From a virus: a DNA stretch of 23,716 nt. The position numbers and the translations under genes were made by a program. The stretch is taken from positions 1 to 23,716 of the IMG/VR virus record IMGVR_UViG_3300044510_000015; one strand, written 5' to 3'. This document shows positions 14,001 to 22,557 of this stretch, piece after piece. Each line of letters opens with the position of its first letter. Within the stretch, counting starts at the first letter, position 1. The notes below the pieces were generated by a model. The model was not told the DNA's origin, did no database searches, and saw only the letters and a list, made by a program, of their open reading frames with translations.

Positions 14001-14913
14001 GGAGCAGGGGGGCTACACGCTGGCCCCTGATCGAGACCGGCGTGATCGCCGTCCGGTGCCGGGGGAGGCCGAACTTGAACTGCAGGGCCTTGGGGGTGAC
14101 CCGAGACTCTTCAGCGAAGGCGGCTGCCACCAGCATGTTCTTCGTTGCTTGGGTTGCGGCGTTAACCTCACCCGACCCGTTGATGGCCAGGGCGGCACGC
14201 TGCTCTTCGACGTCGTTGACCAGCTTGGACAGGGCGTGGCGGTACTTGAAGTCCGGTCCCGCCAGAGCGAGGACCTCTTCCGCCTCTCGGCTAGCGACCC
14301 CCTTGAGGGCGTGCCGACCGGCATCATACGCCGCCTCCTGTACAACCTTCTTGGACACGGCCTTGCCTGTCTGCAATGCAGCGGCCTTGGCTGCGGAGTA
14401 CGCAGCAACCGAGCCCCCGAACGTGACGGGAGCGGCCACGGCGGAAAGCGCCATGAGCGGGTCGGTGGTCATGTCCAGCCCGAAGCCCGCCAGCCCACGA
14501 AGGCGACGATGGCCCTTTAGTACGCCGTGTTCCTTGAGGACCTCTCCGAAGCCCTTCTTCTCCTTGCCGGTGAATCCCCGATACGCCCCGCGAAGCGCAG
14601 CAGTAACAGAGTCAATGCCGACACCATCGTCAAATGAATCCCAGACCGCATCAGTGGCGTTAGCGATGGCGTAGTTCGGACGAAGAAGCTTGTCAAAGGT
14701 CCAGAGAACCGGGTTAAGCGCGTGCCCACCGGCACTCTTGAGGAATGACCCAAGCGAAAAGTCCTTCTTCCTGTTCTTCTCCATCATCAGGATCGCCATT
14801 TGGCGGGCGGTAAGCTCCGCCTTGCGGGCTTGGATGTCGCCGAAATCGAAGGTGAGGGTAGACTTCTGACCGCTCTTCTTCGGGAAACTGAATCCGGAAT
14901 CCAAACTAGACAT
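11032..14913 (-). CDS. Large internal virion protein (ejection protein)
   Basis: This 1293-residue protein is mostly helical and Ala/Lys-rich, with a long charged coiled coil around residues 560-830. In the C-terminal third, a conserved-looking part (LLVTSVNPGYRVRNTMTD, later RIFPFYTWTRKNLPYQLRQL) resembles large internal virion proteins of podoviruses (LPD38-type). Such proteins sit in the capsid and are ejected to make a channel through the envelope. I see no transglycosylase motif in it; the enzyme is the separate lysin just downstream. ATG 14913 has GGAGG five bases upstream. Confidence 0.75.
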   Translation of the reverse strand: MSSLDSGFSFPKKSGQKSTLTFDFGDIQARKAELTARQMAILMMEKNRKKDFSLGSFLKSAGGHALNPVLWTFDKLLRPNYAIANATDAVWDSFDDGVGIDSVTAALRGAYRGFTGKEKKGFGEVLKEHGVLKGHRRLRGLAGFGLDMTTDPLMALSAVAAPVTFGGSVAAYSAAKAAALQTGKAVSKKVVQEAAYDAGRHALKGVASREAEEVLALAGPDFKYRHALSKLVNDVEEQRAALAINGSGEVNAATQATKNMLVAAAFAEESRVTPKALQFKFGLPRHRTAITPVSIRGQRVAPLLPKLANTVGRNIPVVSRLADATGKAFVPGFRREELHAMEISRTHLAEQMHLWNKELATKKIGDAAKNLSDDEQMRILHLFEKPPEDVAAVINDGYDYLLNEDYIKVLKESGQLSDEGEQFVRNWHDLMETFNRQDTAIGLDYKHVGEKGKLYVPHMFTRGDDEYFSQSQWNILSEAGFTKKRKGDFSVLEIDEMLKAGNFAEEGLKIETKPLNLVVQTSRARAEKYADQAVVNSLVDSFGVSTRKVNLAKLTEKAKEAEEAATRYEAAVRQAAHAEEAYQGKFELLYDNIERGYNARIAKAHANIRRTRAARNKKEVFDEKAFDDALKKLTRRTKDKARAISKLSKPEYTWRRAKGGRYLSPDGRYQIVKGVHKDGKAVYHVRDAKGKLLKGGVHRSLAAAKSFGSAVDNEVYRKELFDQLSTNVEREQLQLKITHSKTVDVGRSKKATIARLQKSIENMEKRRDEELTLVTSGKHPKLRVKEEKAALIAARQIEREAKRDIRRITKEGNVIKAGKKNPAYDTTSMRELPNVLDEYGNKMALSKDAADVLMRLEKVLVNDDRTLSALGRAYSKYLSLWKLLVTSVNPGYRVRNTMTDFWNMYLMGVPLHEIPRAGAQAAKVMKLIKSTDITDPQVMKAWDEVFDAAQHGVLSGLYAGDIQSVAQAIRYEGSKRSLKKRPVRLFIKVAQDVNRSAENWGRLTHFMYRRRVLGEGIGEASMKVKIAHFDYEDLTSVEQKWMKRIFPFYTWTRKNLPYQLRQLAAEPGRYSAFPKLAMESEEASGGGGEIPGYLSDTFAFRVPFGKNTYYTPQLGMADLAMLQSPGEFVDRVTGMVTPVAKVPAELALNRNALTGAEIDTPYHTRAPVTPLGAALLSLIPGSNVGTTERQGVVGPGANPYFAHLLGLVPAGRQAFLSSGGIKGQQNPLGKFSWLAGIAVSDIDEDKQAEYTARDLERKYQKWIAGLRDAQMVPREEQELSEFDKLLRRRISGG

Positions 14914-14927
14914 CTACCCTCCTTCGA

Positions 14928-16427
14928 TTACTTGTTCTGTCGGGCCTCGGCCAGAGCCGCTGCCTTGGCTTTGTTCAGCACCGGCCGCCCGTTCTTCCAA
15001 GTCCAGGCCAGCCAGTTGTTCACGCTGTGGCTGATGTTCAGTGCCTTCTGCACCTCGATGGCAGCCAGCCTCCGGGCGATGTTCATGTCGATTCCGGGGA
15101 CCGTAGCCAAGGAGGCCAGCGCATTCTCGTACGCAATGTCCGGGCGGAGAACCAACCCACCACGGGCACCGGCAAACGACTTGCGGATGCCTGTCTTGAG
15201 AGCCTCAACCGTCGCTGCGTCGTTCATGTTGACCCTGGTAGAGCCGTTAGCCAATTCCTGCAGCTTGATCTGCCCTTCAAGAACTGTGTTCTGAAGATCC
15301 GCCTGAGCCTGACGAAGCCTTGCAGCTGCCACGGCCGGGGCGTTCTTGGCCTCGACACGGGCGGCATTGGCGTTCGCAAGCGCGGACTGCGCATTGGCAT
15401 AGGCCGTACTCTGCTCGAACGGCATCATCTGCTCGGCCTGCCAGAGGGCACGCTGGCCAGCAAGGGCCTTGTCACGTGCCTCGTATGCGTCGAGAAGTCC
15501 GCCGGACTGCTGTGAACGCATCTGGGCCATGCTGCTCTGCCGCTGGGCCATGGCCTCTGCCATCTTGGTCAGGATGTCTGACCGGGCCCGTCGAGCGTAA
15601 TCTTGCTGCTGCGCGTTGAACACACCCTGCATATTGGACGCGAACGAGGCATCAGACGCCTGCTGGGCTGCGAGAAGGTCCTTGCCCGGTTGCCCGTAAA
15701 CTGCAACGTCCGGTGCTTGGGCTTCCCCAAATAGCCCGGCAATGCCGTCTTGGGTCTGAGCCATATTCTGCGCAGCGGCTGCGTAGGCCGCATTGACATC
15801 TTGCGTCCCCCTGTTGAAGGTATCCTGGATCTGTCCCGCCCAGTCTTGGCTGTTCTGCTCTGCCCACTTCAACTGATCGTTGTACTGCTTGATCTGTTCA
15901 TCGTACAGCGAGTTGGACGCTTCGTACTGGTTGCTGACCTGGCTGTTCACGAACTTCTGAAGCTGCTGGTCCGACATGGCCGCAAGCCCTGAGGGAACGA
16001 ACCCAGCGGGACGGGCCGAGGTCCCAGCCTTGCCAGGCTTCGTAGTCTTCCCTGGCTTGGTGGTCTTTCCGGGTTTACCTCCGGCATTGGGACGGGACCC
16101 TACAGGCTTTCCGCCCTTGCCGGGCTGTGGCGGAGACCCTTTGGACGGGTACGTCACAGGCAGCTGCTTCCACTGCTTGTTCCACACAGCAGAGGGAACG
16201 TCGTTGAGGAAGGCCTTTCGGGCTGCTCGTGTCTGGGGCCCTTCGATACCGTCCACCGTGACCTTGTAGCCCCGATCAGCAAGGTACCTCTGCTGACCCC
16301 GGATCTTCATATCATTGATCCGCTTCGGCGGCGTGCGCGGTGCGGGACGTGTAGGGGTAGGTGGTGTAGTTGGCCTGCTCCTACCGGACCGATTCGGTCT
16401 GGCCGGTGGGCTGGGTCCTGATGGCAT
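14928..16427 (-). CDS. Internal virion-like protein with N-terminal peptidoglycan-binding domain
   Basis: In this 499-residue protein, residues 1-35 are Pro/Arg-rich. Residues about 43-76 resemble PG_binding_1 (QQRYLADRGYKVTVDGIEGP, then TRAARKAF). A Lys/Pro/Gly linker with repeated KPGKTT follows (about 105-140), then an Ala/Gln-rich coiled-coil region from 150 to the end. The position just before the large ejection protein, and the composition, fit a podoviral internal virion protein. ATG 16427 has GGAGG about nine bases upstream. The binding domain would act outside the host cell wall, at entry. Confidence 0.65.
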   Translation of the reverse strand: MPSGPSPPARPNRSGRSRPTTPPTPTRPAPRTPPKRINDMKIRGQQRYLADRGYKVTVDGIEGPQTRAARKAFLNDVPSAVWNKQWKQLPVTYPSKGSPPQPGKGGKPVGSRPNAGGKPGKTTKPGKTTKPGKAGTSARPAGFVPSGLAAMSDQQLQKFVNSQVSNQYEASNSLYDEQIKQYNDQLKWAEQNSQDWAGQIQDTFNRGTQDVNAAYAAAAQNMAQTQDGIAGLFGEAQAPDVAVYGQPGKDLLAAQQASDASFASNMQGVFNAQQQDYARRARSDILTKMAEAMAQRQSSMAQMRSQQSGGLLDAYEARDKALAGQRALWQAEQMMPFEQSTAYANAQSALANANAARVEAKNAPAVAAARLRQAQADLQNTVLEGQIKLQELANGSTRVNMNDAATVEALKTGIRKSFAGARGGLVLRPDIAYENALASLATVPGIDMNIARRLAAIEVQKALNISHSVNNWLAWTWKNGRPVLNKAKAAALAEARQNK

Positions 16428-16429
16428 AT

Positions 16430-17362
16430 CTAATACCTCCCTCCCCTTTGTCTAGGAGGTGAACTGGGTTTTGGTTTGGGCTTAGGCTGGGACTTGGCCC
16501 ACGTTGCTGCTGCCCCCCATCCATACTTAGATAGTTCAGCCTTGGAGGGCGTGGAACGCGGTCGTGTACGTAGTGAATTGCGTCTCCGCACTGTCGAAGC
16601 CAGATTACTGGTCCAATCAGTTGTGGAAGGACCCCTGTTGGATTCTGGACCGTAGTTCCCAGATGGACCCCAGTCACCGTAGGCGTTGTCGCGTGCGGCC
16701 TGAAGAGCAGCAACCATGCGATCCCGTCTCTCAAGCTCTGCCTGTGTAATCGAGTTGGCGTAGTCCTGGTTCCAGCTACTCACTTCTCTCTGGAAGCCGA
16801 GGTTTTGTAGGGCCTGTTGATAGCGGGCAAGACGCTCACCCTGGTTTCCTAGGCCGCGACCGCCGATACCTCTTTGGTAACTGGATTCCAAAAGCTGATC
16901 CAAGTCAGCCCCTTGGCCCTGAAGCATACTCTGATAGGTTCCGTACCTAGACAAAGGATCAACAGTTCCGTTTTCCAACAGCCCGCCCATGCGGAACTGC
17001 TGGGTCTTCCTGGCCTTGGCCTGTGCGATAGCGTTGTCGTACGCCTTCTGGGCGATGGCCATCTGCTCGCCATAGGTTCCAGCGCCGGGGATTGGGGAGC
17101 CTCCGAATCCAGCTGCGCCGGGAGCACCTCCAAGAGTGCGTTCAGCGCCTCCTTCGTAGTATTGGCCCCAAATACGACCCTTTGAATCAAACTTCTCCCC
17201 ATTCGGGCCAATATACCCGTCCCAATTGGTGCTACGCTGTAGACCAGCCATATCGTACATGTAGGGACGATATCCACCATCCGAACCACGGTACTGTTGT
17301 TCTTTGACTCTAAGTCCGGAAATAGGGGCCTGTCCCCACCAGCCCGGAGGTGCATTAACCAT
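16430..17362 (-). CDS. Gly/Gln-rich virion-associated protein
   Basis: This 310-residue protein has many Gly, Tyr and Arg residues at the N-terminus, a helical Ala/Gln section (about 100-220, including AIAQKAYDNAIAQAKARK) and a Pro/Lys-rich basic tail. It resembles the smaller internal proteins of podoviruses in composition and position only; no domain is recognised. ATG 17362 has GGAGG about seven bases upstream. Two bases separate its stop from the next start. Confidence 0.6.
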   Translation of the reverse strand: MVNAPPGWWGQAPISGLRVKEQQYRGSDGGYRPYMYDMAGLQRSTNWDGYIGPNGEKFDSKGRIWGQYYEGGAERTLGGAPGAAGFGGSPIPGAGTYGEQMAIAQKAYDNAIAQAKARKTQQFRMGGLLENGTVDPLSRYGTYQSMLQGQGADLDQLLESSYQRGIGGRGLGNQGERLARYQQALQNLGFQREVSSWNQDYANSITQAELERRDRMVAALQAARDNAYGDWGPSGNYGPESNRGPSTTDWTSNLASTVRRRNSLRTRPRSTPSKAELSKYGWGAAATWAKSQPKPKPKPSSPPRQRGGRY

Positions 17363-17375
17363 AATTCGCCTCCGT

Positions 17376-18221
17376 TTAGCCGACGCGGATGGGTGTCATG
17401 GTGAGGTGTCGATATCTCCAGGTACACCCAAGAGTAGACGCTGATGTTCGGTATTTCACCGTAATAGTCTCTGCGACAAATGTCCGTTTCATAGTACGAT
17501 AGGCATTGGCCTCGTAGTTATCTGTGGCCGTCGATCCGCCCCCGTCAGGCGACCAATGCAGCCCATCTCCATCTATTCCAGATCCATAGGTGGTTCCAGT
17601 TATGGACATGTAAGCATGTCGCCCTCCTCCCCCCGACGCGGTGATATATCCGAGAGAGCCGATTCCCACCGTGTACTCCCCCGCCACAGGCACGGTAATC
17701 TGTGGTCCCGTGGTAGTGAGGTTTTGAAACGCGCCCGAAGTAGTCACACCCTCTGCTGCGAGCACCTCATTCAGAAGTGTGGTGCCGCCGACGAACTCCC
17801 ACTTATAGGAAGAGCCACTACCGGCGTTGTATCGGAAGCGCCATTGATAGGTAGGCGCTGTGGTCGAATCGACCAGGGTATATTCCTGACCATCCGTCGG
17901 CGAACCGGGTAGGGATGTACCATATCCGGAACCAACAATCTGCCAAGAGCCGTCTCCCCGCAAGAACTTTGTAGAATCTGGCGTGCCAGAGCCCAGACTG
18001 CTCGTACCAATGCGAGTAACGCTAGACCGGACCCACGTTGTACCGTTCCAAACCGGAACCTCTGCGTTTACGATGCCCGAGGGCTTAGGCACGTAGCTGT
18101 CAAGCAACAGGTCGATGGAGTCCATGGCAGCGTTGAAGCCGCGCCCGGAGGGCGGGTCAACGGCTAGGTTATATTTGGGAATGCCCTTGGCTGTGGGTGT
18201 CCCTGTAGCATCGGTAGCCAT
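17376..18221 (-). CDS. Tail fibre / receptor-binding protein
   Basis: This 281-residue protein has a short N-terminal attachment part and then SGTPDSTKFLRGDGSW, the linker repeat seen in many phage tail fibres. A beta-rich middle follows (TDGQEYTLVDST, with YQWRFRYN). A jelly-roll-like C-terminal domain has a T-G-P-Q-I-T-V-P-V-A-G-E-Y pattern typical of trimeric receptor-binding heads. It probably binds the host surface. ATG 18221 has GGAGG five bases upstream. The stop overlaps the ribosome binding site of the next gene. Confidence 0.78.
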   Translation of the reverse strand: MATDATGTPTAKGIPKYNLAVDPPSGRGFNAAMDSIDLLLDSYVPKPSGIVNAEVPVWNGTTWVRSSVTRIGTSSLGSGTPDSTKFLRGDGSWQIVGSGYGTSLPGSPTDGQEYTLVDSTTAPTYQWRFRYNAGSGSSYKWEFVGGTTLLNEVLAAEGVTTSGAFQNLTTTGPQITVPVAGEYTVGIGSLGYITASGGGGRHAYMSITGTTYGSGIDGDGLHWSPDGGGSTATDNYEANAYRTMKRTFVAETITVKYRTSASTLGCTWRYRHLTMTPIRVG

Positions 18222-18229
18222 CTACCCTC

Positions 18230-18511
18230 CTAAGCGTTGTAGTAGGGCACCAGTCTGAGGGTGCCGGTGAAGTCAAGAATGCGGTAGTACCCCGTGGGGG
18301 TGGCAGGCAGCGCCGAAGCGCCACCAGCCGTGCCCACTGTGGTCTGCTGCTGTGTCAGCTGAATCTGGTCCGTACACACGAGTTTCTCGGTGTTCGTCAG
18401 CTCTTCGGTAGTCAGTGTCGGAATACGGGTAGGAGGGCTTTCACGGAGCGTCTGCTCGAGGAACCGCACCAGTTGTCCCACTGTCCAATCACCAATCTTT
18501 TCCTCAGCCAT
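18230..18511 (-). CDS. Small tail-associated hypothetical protein
   Basis: This 93-residue protein has a helical N-terminal half (GQLVRFLEQTLRE) and a C-terminal half ending TGYYRILDFTGTLRLVPYYNA minus its last residues. That ending resembles small proteins coded next to tail fibres in other phages. Its ATG overlaps the nozzle stop as TAATG, so the two are translationally coupled. A role in tail tip structure or fibre attachment is inferred from position. Confidence 0.62.
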   Translation of the reverse strand: MAEEKIGDWTVGQLVRFLEQTLRESPPTRIPTLTTEELTNTEKLVCTDQIQLTQQQTTVGTAGGASALPATPTGYYRILDFTGTLRLVPYYNA

Positions 18512-21399
18512 TAGATCCTTCCTGCACGCTGCAACTTGTAACCGATCTGGAAGGGCCCGAGCTGGGCCGCTGTAACCGACGGGCTGTTAGCCCAGATCCG
18601 GAAGCTGAGCATCTGGGTCCTCTTCAGGAACTTGATGCGCTTCGGACGGTACACAGAGTTGATCAACTGCTCCCAGTTGGAGTATAGTGCTGATAGAGCG
18701 GCCCACGTAGCCACGCTGGATGTCAGCGAGGTCCACGTAAAGACGCTAGTTGGGAACGTAGACGAACTAGTCCGCCCCAGGTCGTTGAGCCCCGGAACCG
18801 TGTCGAGCCTCAGGGAGTCTCCCTGGACGAGGTAGTTGATAGCAAGCTGCTTGAACAGCTTCTTTCGCATAGCGTCGTCCTGAGTATACTTCTTGGACTC
18901 GATGTAGAAGTCCGGACCTGCGGTCTTCACCCTGGCGAAGATCACAAGGGGGCCCGTATCATTGCTGGCCGCACCGAATGGGTTGGCGGCACCGCCGACA
19001 TACGTATCCGAATTGTACTTGGTCAGGTTGGCCGTGGAGAACTTATAGGCCATGGCTCGCCCGCTGGTCTCAACGTGGATGCCGATCCAGTAGGTGCCTG
19101 CAGCAACCGCCGGGAGGCTCGAGAACGAGAAGTTTACGAACTGATCCTGGTCGGCCTGGGTGACCACTGCGACTGAGCTCTCCTGAAGGAGGGCATCAGG
19201 GCTTCCTGAGGAATCCGTATATAGCACCGCCTTCACGTTGGTGGTCGCAGAGCCTCCGCCCTGTCCCTTCATGTACGCTCGGATGGACTCGAGATTACAG
19301 TCTGCCGTGATCGTGATCTGGCTCACGTACTTCTTGTCCCCGGTGACGTTGAATGCTGTGGCCGTCCCGTAGACTGTAGAGACCGTAGAGGTCTGACCGT
19401 AGTCGTAGATAGTGGCTGAGGTACCGCTGTCCCCGACGAGGGTGTCCTTACCGATCTCGTCGAACAGGGCGTCACCCGAGCAGATGTTCCCGCCTGCCTC
19501 ATCGTTGATGATGTAGAGGACGTTCTTGCCTGTGTCCGAGGGGGTTTCGGTGGCCCCTCTGAGCGGCAGGTTCGTGAACATACTAAACGCCTGAGTCGCC
19601 ATGTTGATGACAACAGTGAGGGCAGAAGGAGTCACAACAGTTGTGCCCTTGATCACCTGCGCGTTGGGTTCCAGGTTCTCAATGAACAGGATGTAATGCT
19701 CCCGGATCACCGTAGCCCACATGCGATACTGGGACGGAACGAAGTTGGTCAGGGCGTTCTTGTAGTATTCCCCCAGCTTGCCAGAAGACAAGTTGTTGAC
19801 CGTGATCCCGTCGTAGAAGTGGATTCCTTCGCGTCCGGCCCAGACAGCCCCTCCACCGTAACCCATGGCGGACATGCCGCACAGGGCCCCGTCATCCTCG
19901 ATCTTCTTGACCGAGAACGTCGTAGGCGTGGTCCCGTAGATAGCGAACGTCTCGTTCTCCTTGATCACAACCAGGGAGTTGTACGCCGGGATGATCGCCT
20001 TGATAGGCGTGTCGGTCCCGATGGACGAGGCAATATCAATGAAGTCTCCGTCATACGCCGCCAGGTCCAGACCCTCCGGATCTGCCGGATCACTGAACCA
20101 CACACGAGACATGGTGGAGGCGTCCGTCCCGTTATTGGCGTACCATTGGCGCTGCGCGTACGTGGCATTCAGGAACCCCACCCCGCCGGTCTTCAGCGTA
20201 TTGACAGCCCAGTCGCCGGTCATGTTGAACGCGATGAAGCGCTCGTTGTTCATGGCGACGGCTGCGTTAGCGGCCAGGGTAATGCTGATGTCGTTGTTCA
20301 CGACACTCAGGCGTCCGATCCACTGCAGGTCCGAGGCGCGGTAGAAGTTCCAGCCGTGCTTGATCGTGAGTGTAGTCGCACCTGTAGCGGACGAGTTGGC
20401 CGACACCGTGATTTGTGTGCTACTATCAATAGAGATAATATAAGCTGCTGTGCCTACATTAGTACCCTGCACCCGCATCCCCACTTTCAGTGAGGTTGTG
20501 GATGACAGTCCTGTGATAATGGCACTGGCGTTTGTAGTGCTGGCGCTTGTGGTCAGAACGATGTTCTCGATCTGGCCCGACTGGAACTTGGTGTTAGCCC
20601 CAGTGAGGGTAGCGCTCGATGTGGCTGCGGTTACGCGACCTTTAACCTCTCTTGCCACGAGCCCACGAACCGAAGTTAGGGTGTACGACAGCGTACCGAG
20701 GGAGGCGTTGTTCCTGGGATACAGCGCAACGGCACCGAGAGTGAGCTGGGTGTTGCTGTCCACCGACTTGACCACCCCGATGTATGTCATGGTGGCCTTA
20801 CCGACCCCGGCCGTGCCGTCATCGAACGTTGCAAACAGGAACATGCCCGGAGATGCATTAGCGGTCCAAGACGTTCCCGAGCCCGTAACGGTGGCAGACT
20901 GGCGGGTCAGGGTAATGGTTCCGGTGGTGTAGTCTGCGCTGTTACCGCCCCTCCACAGGCCGAGGTTTTGCACCACACCTGTATTGTACTGGGAGGACGT
21001 CCCGATGAACACCCCGCCCGTGAGAGCGGGTTTGGAGTCCACGATACGGTACGGGTCGGCGGTCGGGGCGGTCGGCATCGCGCCTGACCAGTTGAAAGTC
21101 ACATAACTGCTGAAGGTGTTGTTAAGTAGCCGTATGTAGCTGTTGGTGGTGTTGCCGTCAATAGCCGCCAGCCGATAGTTACCGGCCGGGTTCAGGGTAC
21201 CGAAGATTCCCGAGGCCTTGTTCGGCAGGGTAGGGAACCCCGCCGCAGGTGTCACGGGACCGCGCATTCGCACCAGGCCAGGCTGGTCCAGGAGAACGTC
21301 CTGGAGGTACCGGGCCTCGTTGTCCCCCAGCTCGAAAGCTGGCTTAGCGAGATTCATGCCTGCCGGGATGCCGTTAAACGTCTCGGTCAGAATAGCCAT
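18511..21399 (-). CDS. Tail nozzle protein (gp12 / tail tubular protein B-like)
   Basis: This 962-residue beta-rich protein has an N-terminal part (GIPAGMNLAKPAF, RYLQDVLLDQPGLVRMRG) typical of podoviral nozzle proteins. A propeller-like core includes VWFSDPADPEGLD and FAIYGTTP. Residues about 160-230 and 253-380 are related beta modules, the second interrupted by a further module at about 278-348. A carbohydrate-binding-like sandwich lies near 690-830. It would form the lower tail tube below the adaptor. ATG 21399 has GGGGTGA just upstream. It is longer than T7 gp12 because of the inserted modules. Confidence 0.8.
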   Translation of the reverse strand: MAILTETFNGIPAGMNLAKPAFELGDNEARYLQDVLLDQPGLVRMRGPVTPAAGFPTLPNKASGIFGTLNPAGNYRLAAIDGNTTNSYIRLLNNTFSSYVTFNWSGAMPTAPTADPYRIVDSKPALTGGVFIGTSSQYNTGVVQNLGLWRGGNSADYTTGTITLTRQSATVTGSGTSWTANASPGMFLFATFDDGTAGVGKATMTYIGVVKSVDSNTQLTLGAVALYPRNNASLGTLSYTLTSVRGLVAREVKGRVTAATSSATLTGANTKFQSGQIENIVLTTSASTTNASAIITGLSSTTSLKVGMRVQGTNVGTAAYIISIDSSTQITVSANSSATGATTLTIKHGWNFYRASDLQWIGRLSVVNNDISITLAANAAVAMNNERFIAFNMTGDWAVNTLKTGGVGFLNATYAQRQWYANNGTDASTMSRVWFSDPADPEGLDLAAYDGDFIDIASSIGTDTPIKAIIPAYNSLVVIKENETFAIYGTTPTTFSVKKIEDDGALCGMSAMGYGGGAVWAGREGIHFYDGITVNNLSSGKLGEYYKNALTNFVPSQYRMWATVIREHYILFIENLEPNAQVIKGTTVVTPSALTVVINMATQAFSMFTNLPLRGATETPSDTGKNVLYIINDEAGGNICSGDALFDEIGKDTLVGDSGTSATIYDYGQTSTVSTVYGTATAFNVTGDKKYVSQITITADCNLESIRAYMKGQGGGSATTNVKAVLYTDSSGSPDALLQESSVAVVTQADQDQFVNFSFSSLPAVAAGTYWIGIHVETSGRAMAYKFSTANLTKYNSDTYVGGAANPFGAASNDTGPLVIFARVKTAGPDFYIESKKYTQDDAMRKKLFKQLAINYLVQGDSLRLDTVPGLNDLGRTSSSTFPTSVFTWTSLTSSVATWAALSALYSNWEQLINSVYRPKRIKFLKRTQMLSFRIWANSPSVTAAQLGPFQIGYKLQRAGRI
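20356..20568 (-). other. Nested beta-module insertion within the nozzle gene
   Basis: This codes for about residues 278-348: Ser/Thr-rich strands, then LKVGMRVQGTNVGTAAYIIS and IDSSTQITVSANSSATG. The pattern is common in phage tail proteins as an exchangeable beta domain. It lies between two parts (about 253-277 and 349-380) that together match the neighbouring module at 160-230. The DNA has stretches such as 20420-20455 that look A+T-richer than the rest of the gene. Confidence 0.55.
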
Positions 21400-21409
21400 G
21401 AATCACCCC

Positions 21410-22060
21410 TTAGACGTGAAATGGATAGTGCCACTCGTCATCCTCGTCGATGACAAAGATTCGGTCGGGCGTAGTGAACTGGGTCTTTTGCAGGTCGTGG
21501 TTCATCGTGGCCAGCCGCTGCTCGTAGTCCTGCTTGAACACGGCCGCCAGCTCCGGGTCGTCCTCCAGTTGGTACAACTTGGAGACCGCTCCCAACACGA
21601 CCGTCCTGTGGTGGCGCGGAGGTAGGTAGATCGCCGCTTCCCCAGAGAGGGCCGTCACTTCCGGCTGGAAGGCGTAGTAGTCCATCGTGTAGCGCGTGGT
21701 GGACGCTGCCGGGACCGGGAAGAACTTCAGGGTATTGCCAACGAAGTAGAAGATGGTGGCGTCCCCTGATGTTGATGCATCACTCTGGTGCTTGTCACGG
21801 AATTCTTCGAGTCGCACGTGACGCAGCGACACCCGGTTGGTTGTGTCGTACACCCACTTCACCGACTTGAAGTTGGCGGGCATACTAGGCGTAGGCGAGG
21901 AACCATCGAACGTAAGATTGGTATTGAAGATGAGCCAGTTCCAGTCCTGGCGGGACTCGATGTCCCAGAGGGTGTCGTTGATGACCGCCAGTTTCCGGTC
22001 CTCTACCGTGTCCTCGAAGCCGTGGTCGTCCAACTCTGCGATGAGTTCCTCAACGGTCAT
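21410..22060 (-). CDS. Head-tail adaptor (gp11 / tail tubular protein A-like)
   Basis: This 216-residue protein begins TVEELIAELDDHGFED and continues with VINDTLWDIESRQDWNW, a helical pattern typical of podoviral adaptors that sit between portal and nozzle. A beta-rich middle (LKFFPVPAASTTRYTMDYYA) and C-terminal helices (HHRTVVLGAVSKLYQLEDD) complete the family layout and the usual length of about 200 residues. ATG 22060 overlaps the previous stop as TAATG. Next comes the nozzle gene, as expected for a podovirus. Confidence 0.82.
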   Translation of the reverse strand: MTVEELIAELDDHGFEDTVEDRKLAVINDTLWDIESRQDWNWLIFNTNLTFDGSSPTPSMPANFKSVKWVYDTTNRVSLRHVRLEEFRDKHQSDASTSGDATIFYFVGNTLKFFPVPAASTTRYTMDYYAFQPEVTALSGEAAIYLPPRHHRTVVLGAVSKLYQLEDDPELAAVFKQDYEQRLATMNHDLQKTQFTTPDRIFVIDEDDEWHYPFHV

Positions 22061-22557
22061 TACTCACCACCAAATCCGGGGTTGTTATACAGCCAGTTCT
22101 GTAGGGCAGAGTTGTAGATGTCCAGGTCTGCGCCTTGCCGAAGCCATCCGGGCAGGGTGCCGGGCGGTGGTGGTTGAATCAAGTTGTTGTTATACCGTCC
22201 AAGGAGCCATTGAGTTCCCGGTCCAGACCCACTCTGTGGAGACCCGAGGGACCCTGGATTAGGGGCAGCAGGGCCGATGCCCGCTAGAGGCTGGATGTTA
22301 TTTCCGGAAGGAGCGAGGTTAGACTGGACTTGTCGAGCCGCACCCAGGTTGGGAAAACCAGGCGCGTCAGAAAAAGCCACATACGGGGCTAGCGCTGCGG
22401 CCTGAGGAAGTCCAACAATCCCCTTTCGGGGCGTACTCTGAAACAGGTATGGATTGGCGACACGCGCTGCGCCTCCACCAGGTCGATTTGAAGTGAGCCT
22501 CTTGATCAAGCTCTGCTTTCGGTCTTCCACCCCCGAACCGAACATAGACTGGTACAT
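22060..22557 (-). CDS. Pro/Gly-rich hypothetical structural-region protein
   Basis: This 165-residue protein is rich in Pro, Gly, Asn and Gln, without clear helices except at the ends. It is probably disordered. No family is recognised. Its ATG overlaps the previous stop as TAATG, with GGAGG about eight bases before it, and its own stop overlaps the adaptor start the same way. Its place between capsid and adaptor genes suggests a virion or assembly role. Confidence 0.62.
   Translation of the reverse strand: MYQSMFGSGVEDRKQSLIKRLTSNRPGGGAARVANPYLFQSTPRKGIVGLPQAAALAPYVAFSDAPGFPNLGAARQVQSNLAPSGNNIQPLAGIGPAAPNPGSLGSPQSGSGPGTQWLLGRYNNNLIQPPPPGTLPGWLRQGADLDIYNSALQNWLYNNPGFGGE

Noticed and set aside
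13540-14520. Long + strand frame opposite the large internal virion protein
   Set aside because: It lies antisense to a clearly coding gene, lacks recognisable motifs, and is explained by codon bias at high G+C. The same applies to 12697-13485, 19696-20493 and other + strand frames right of 7256.
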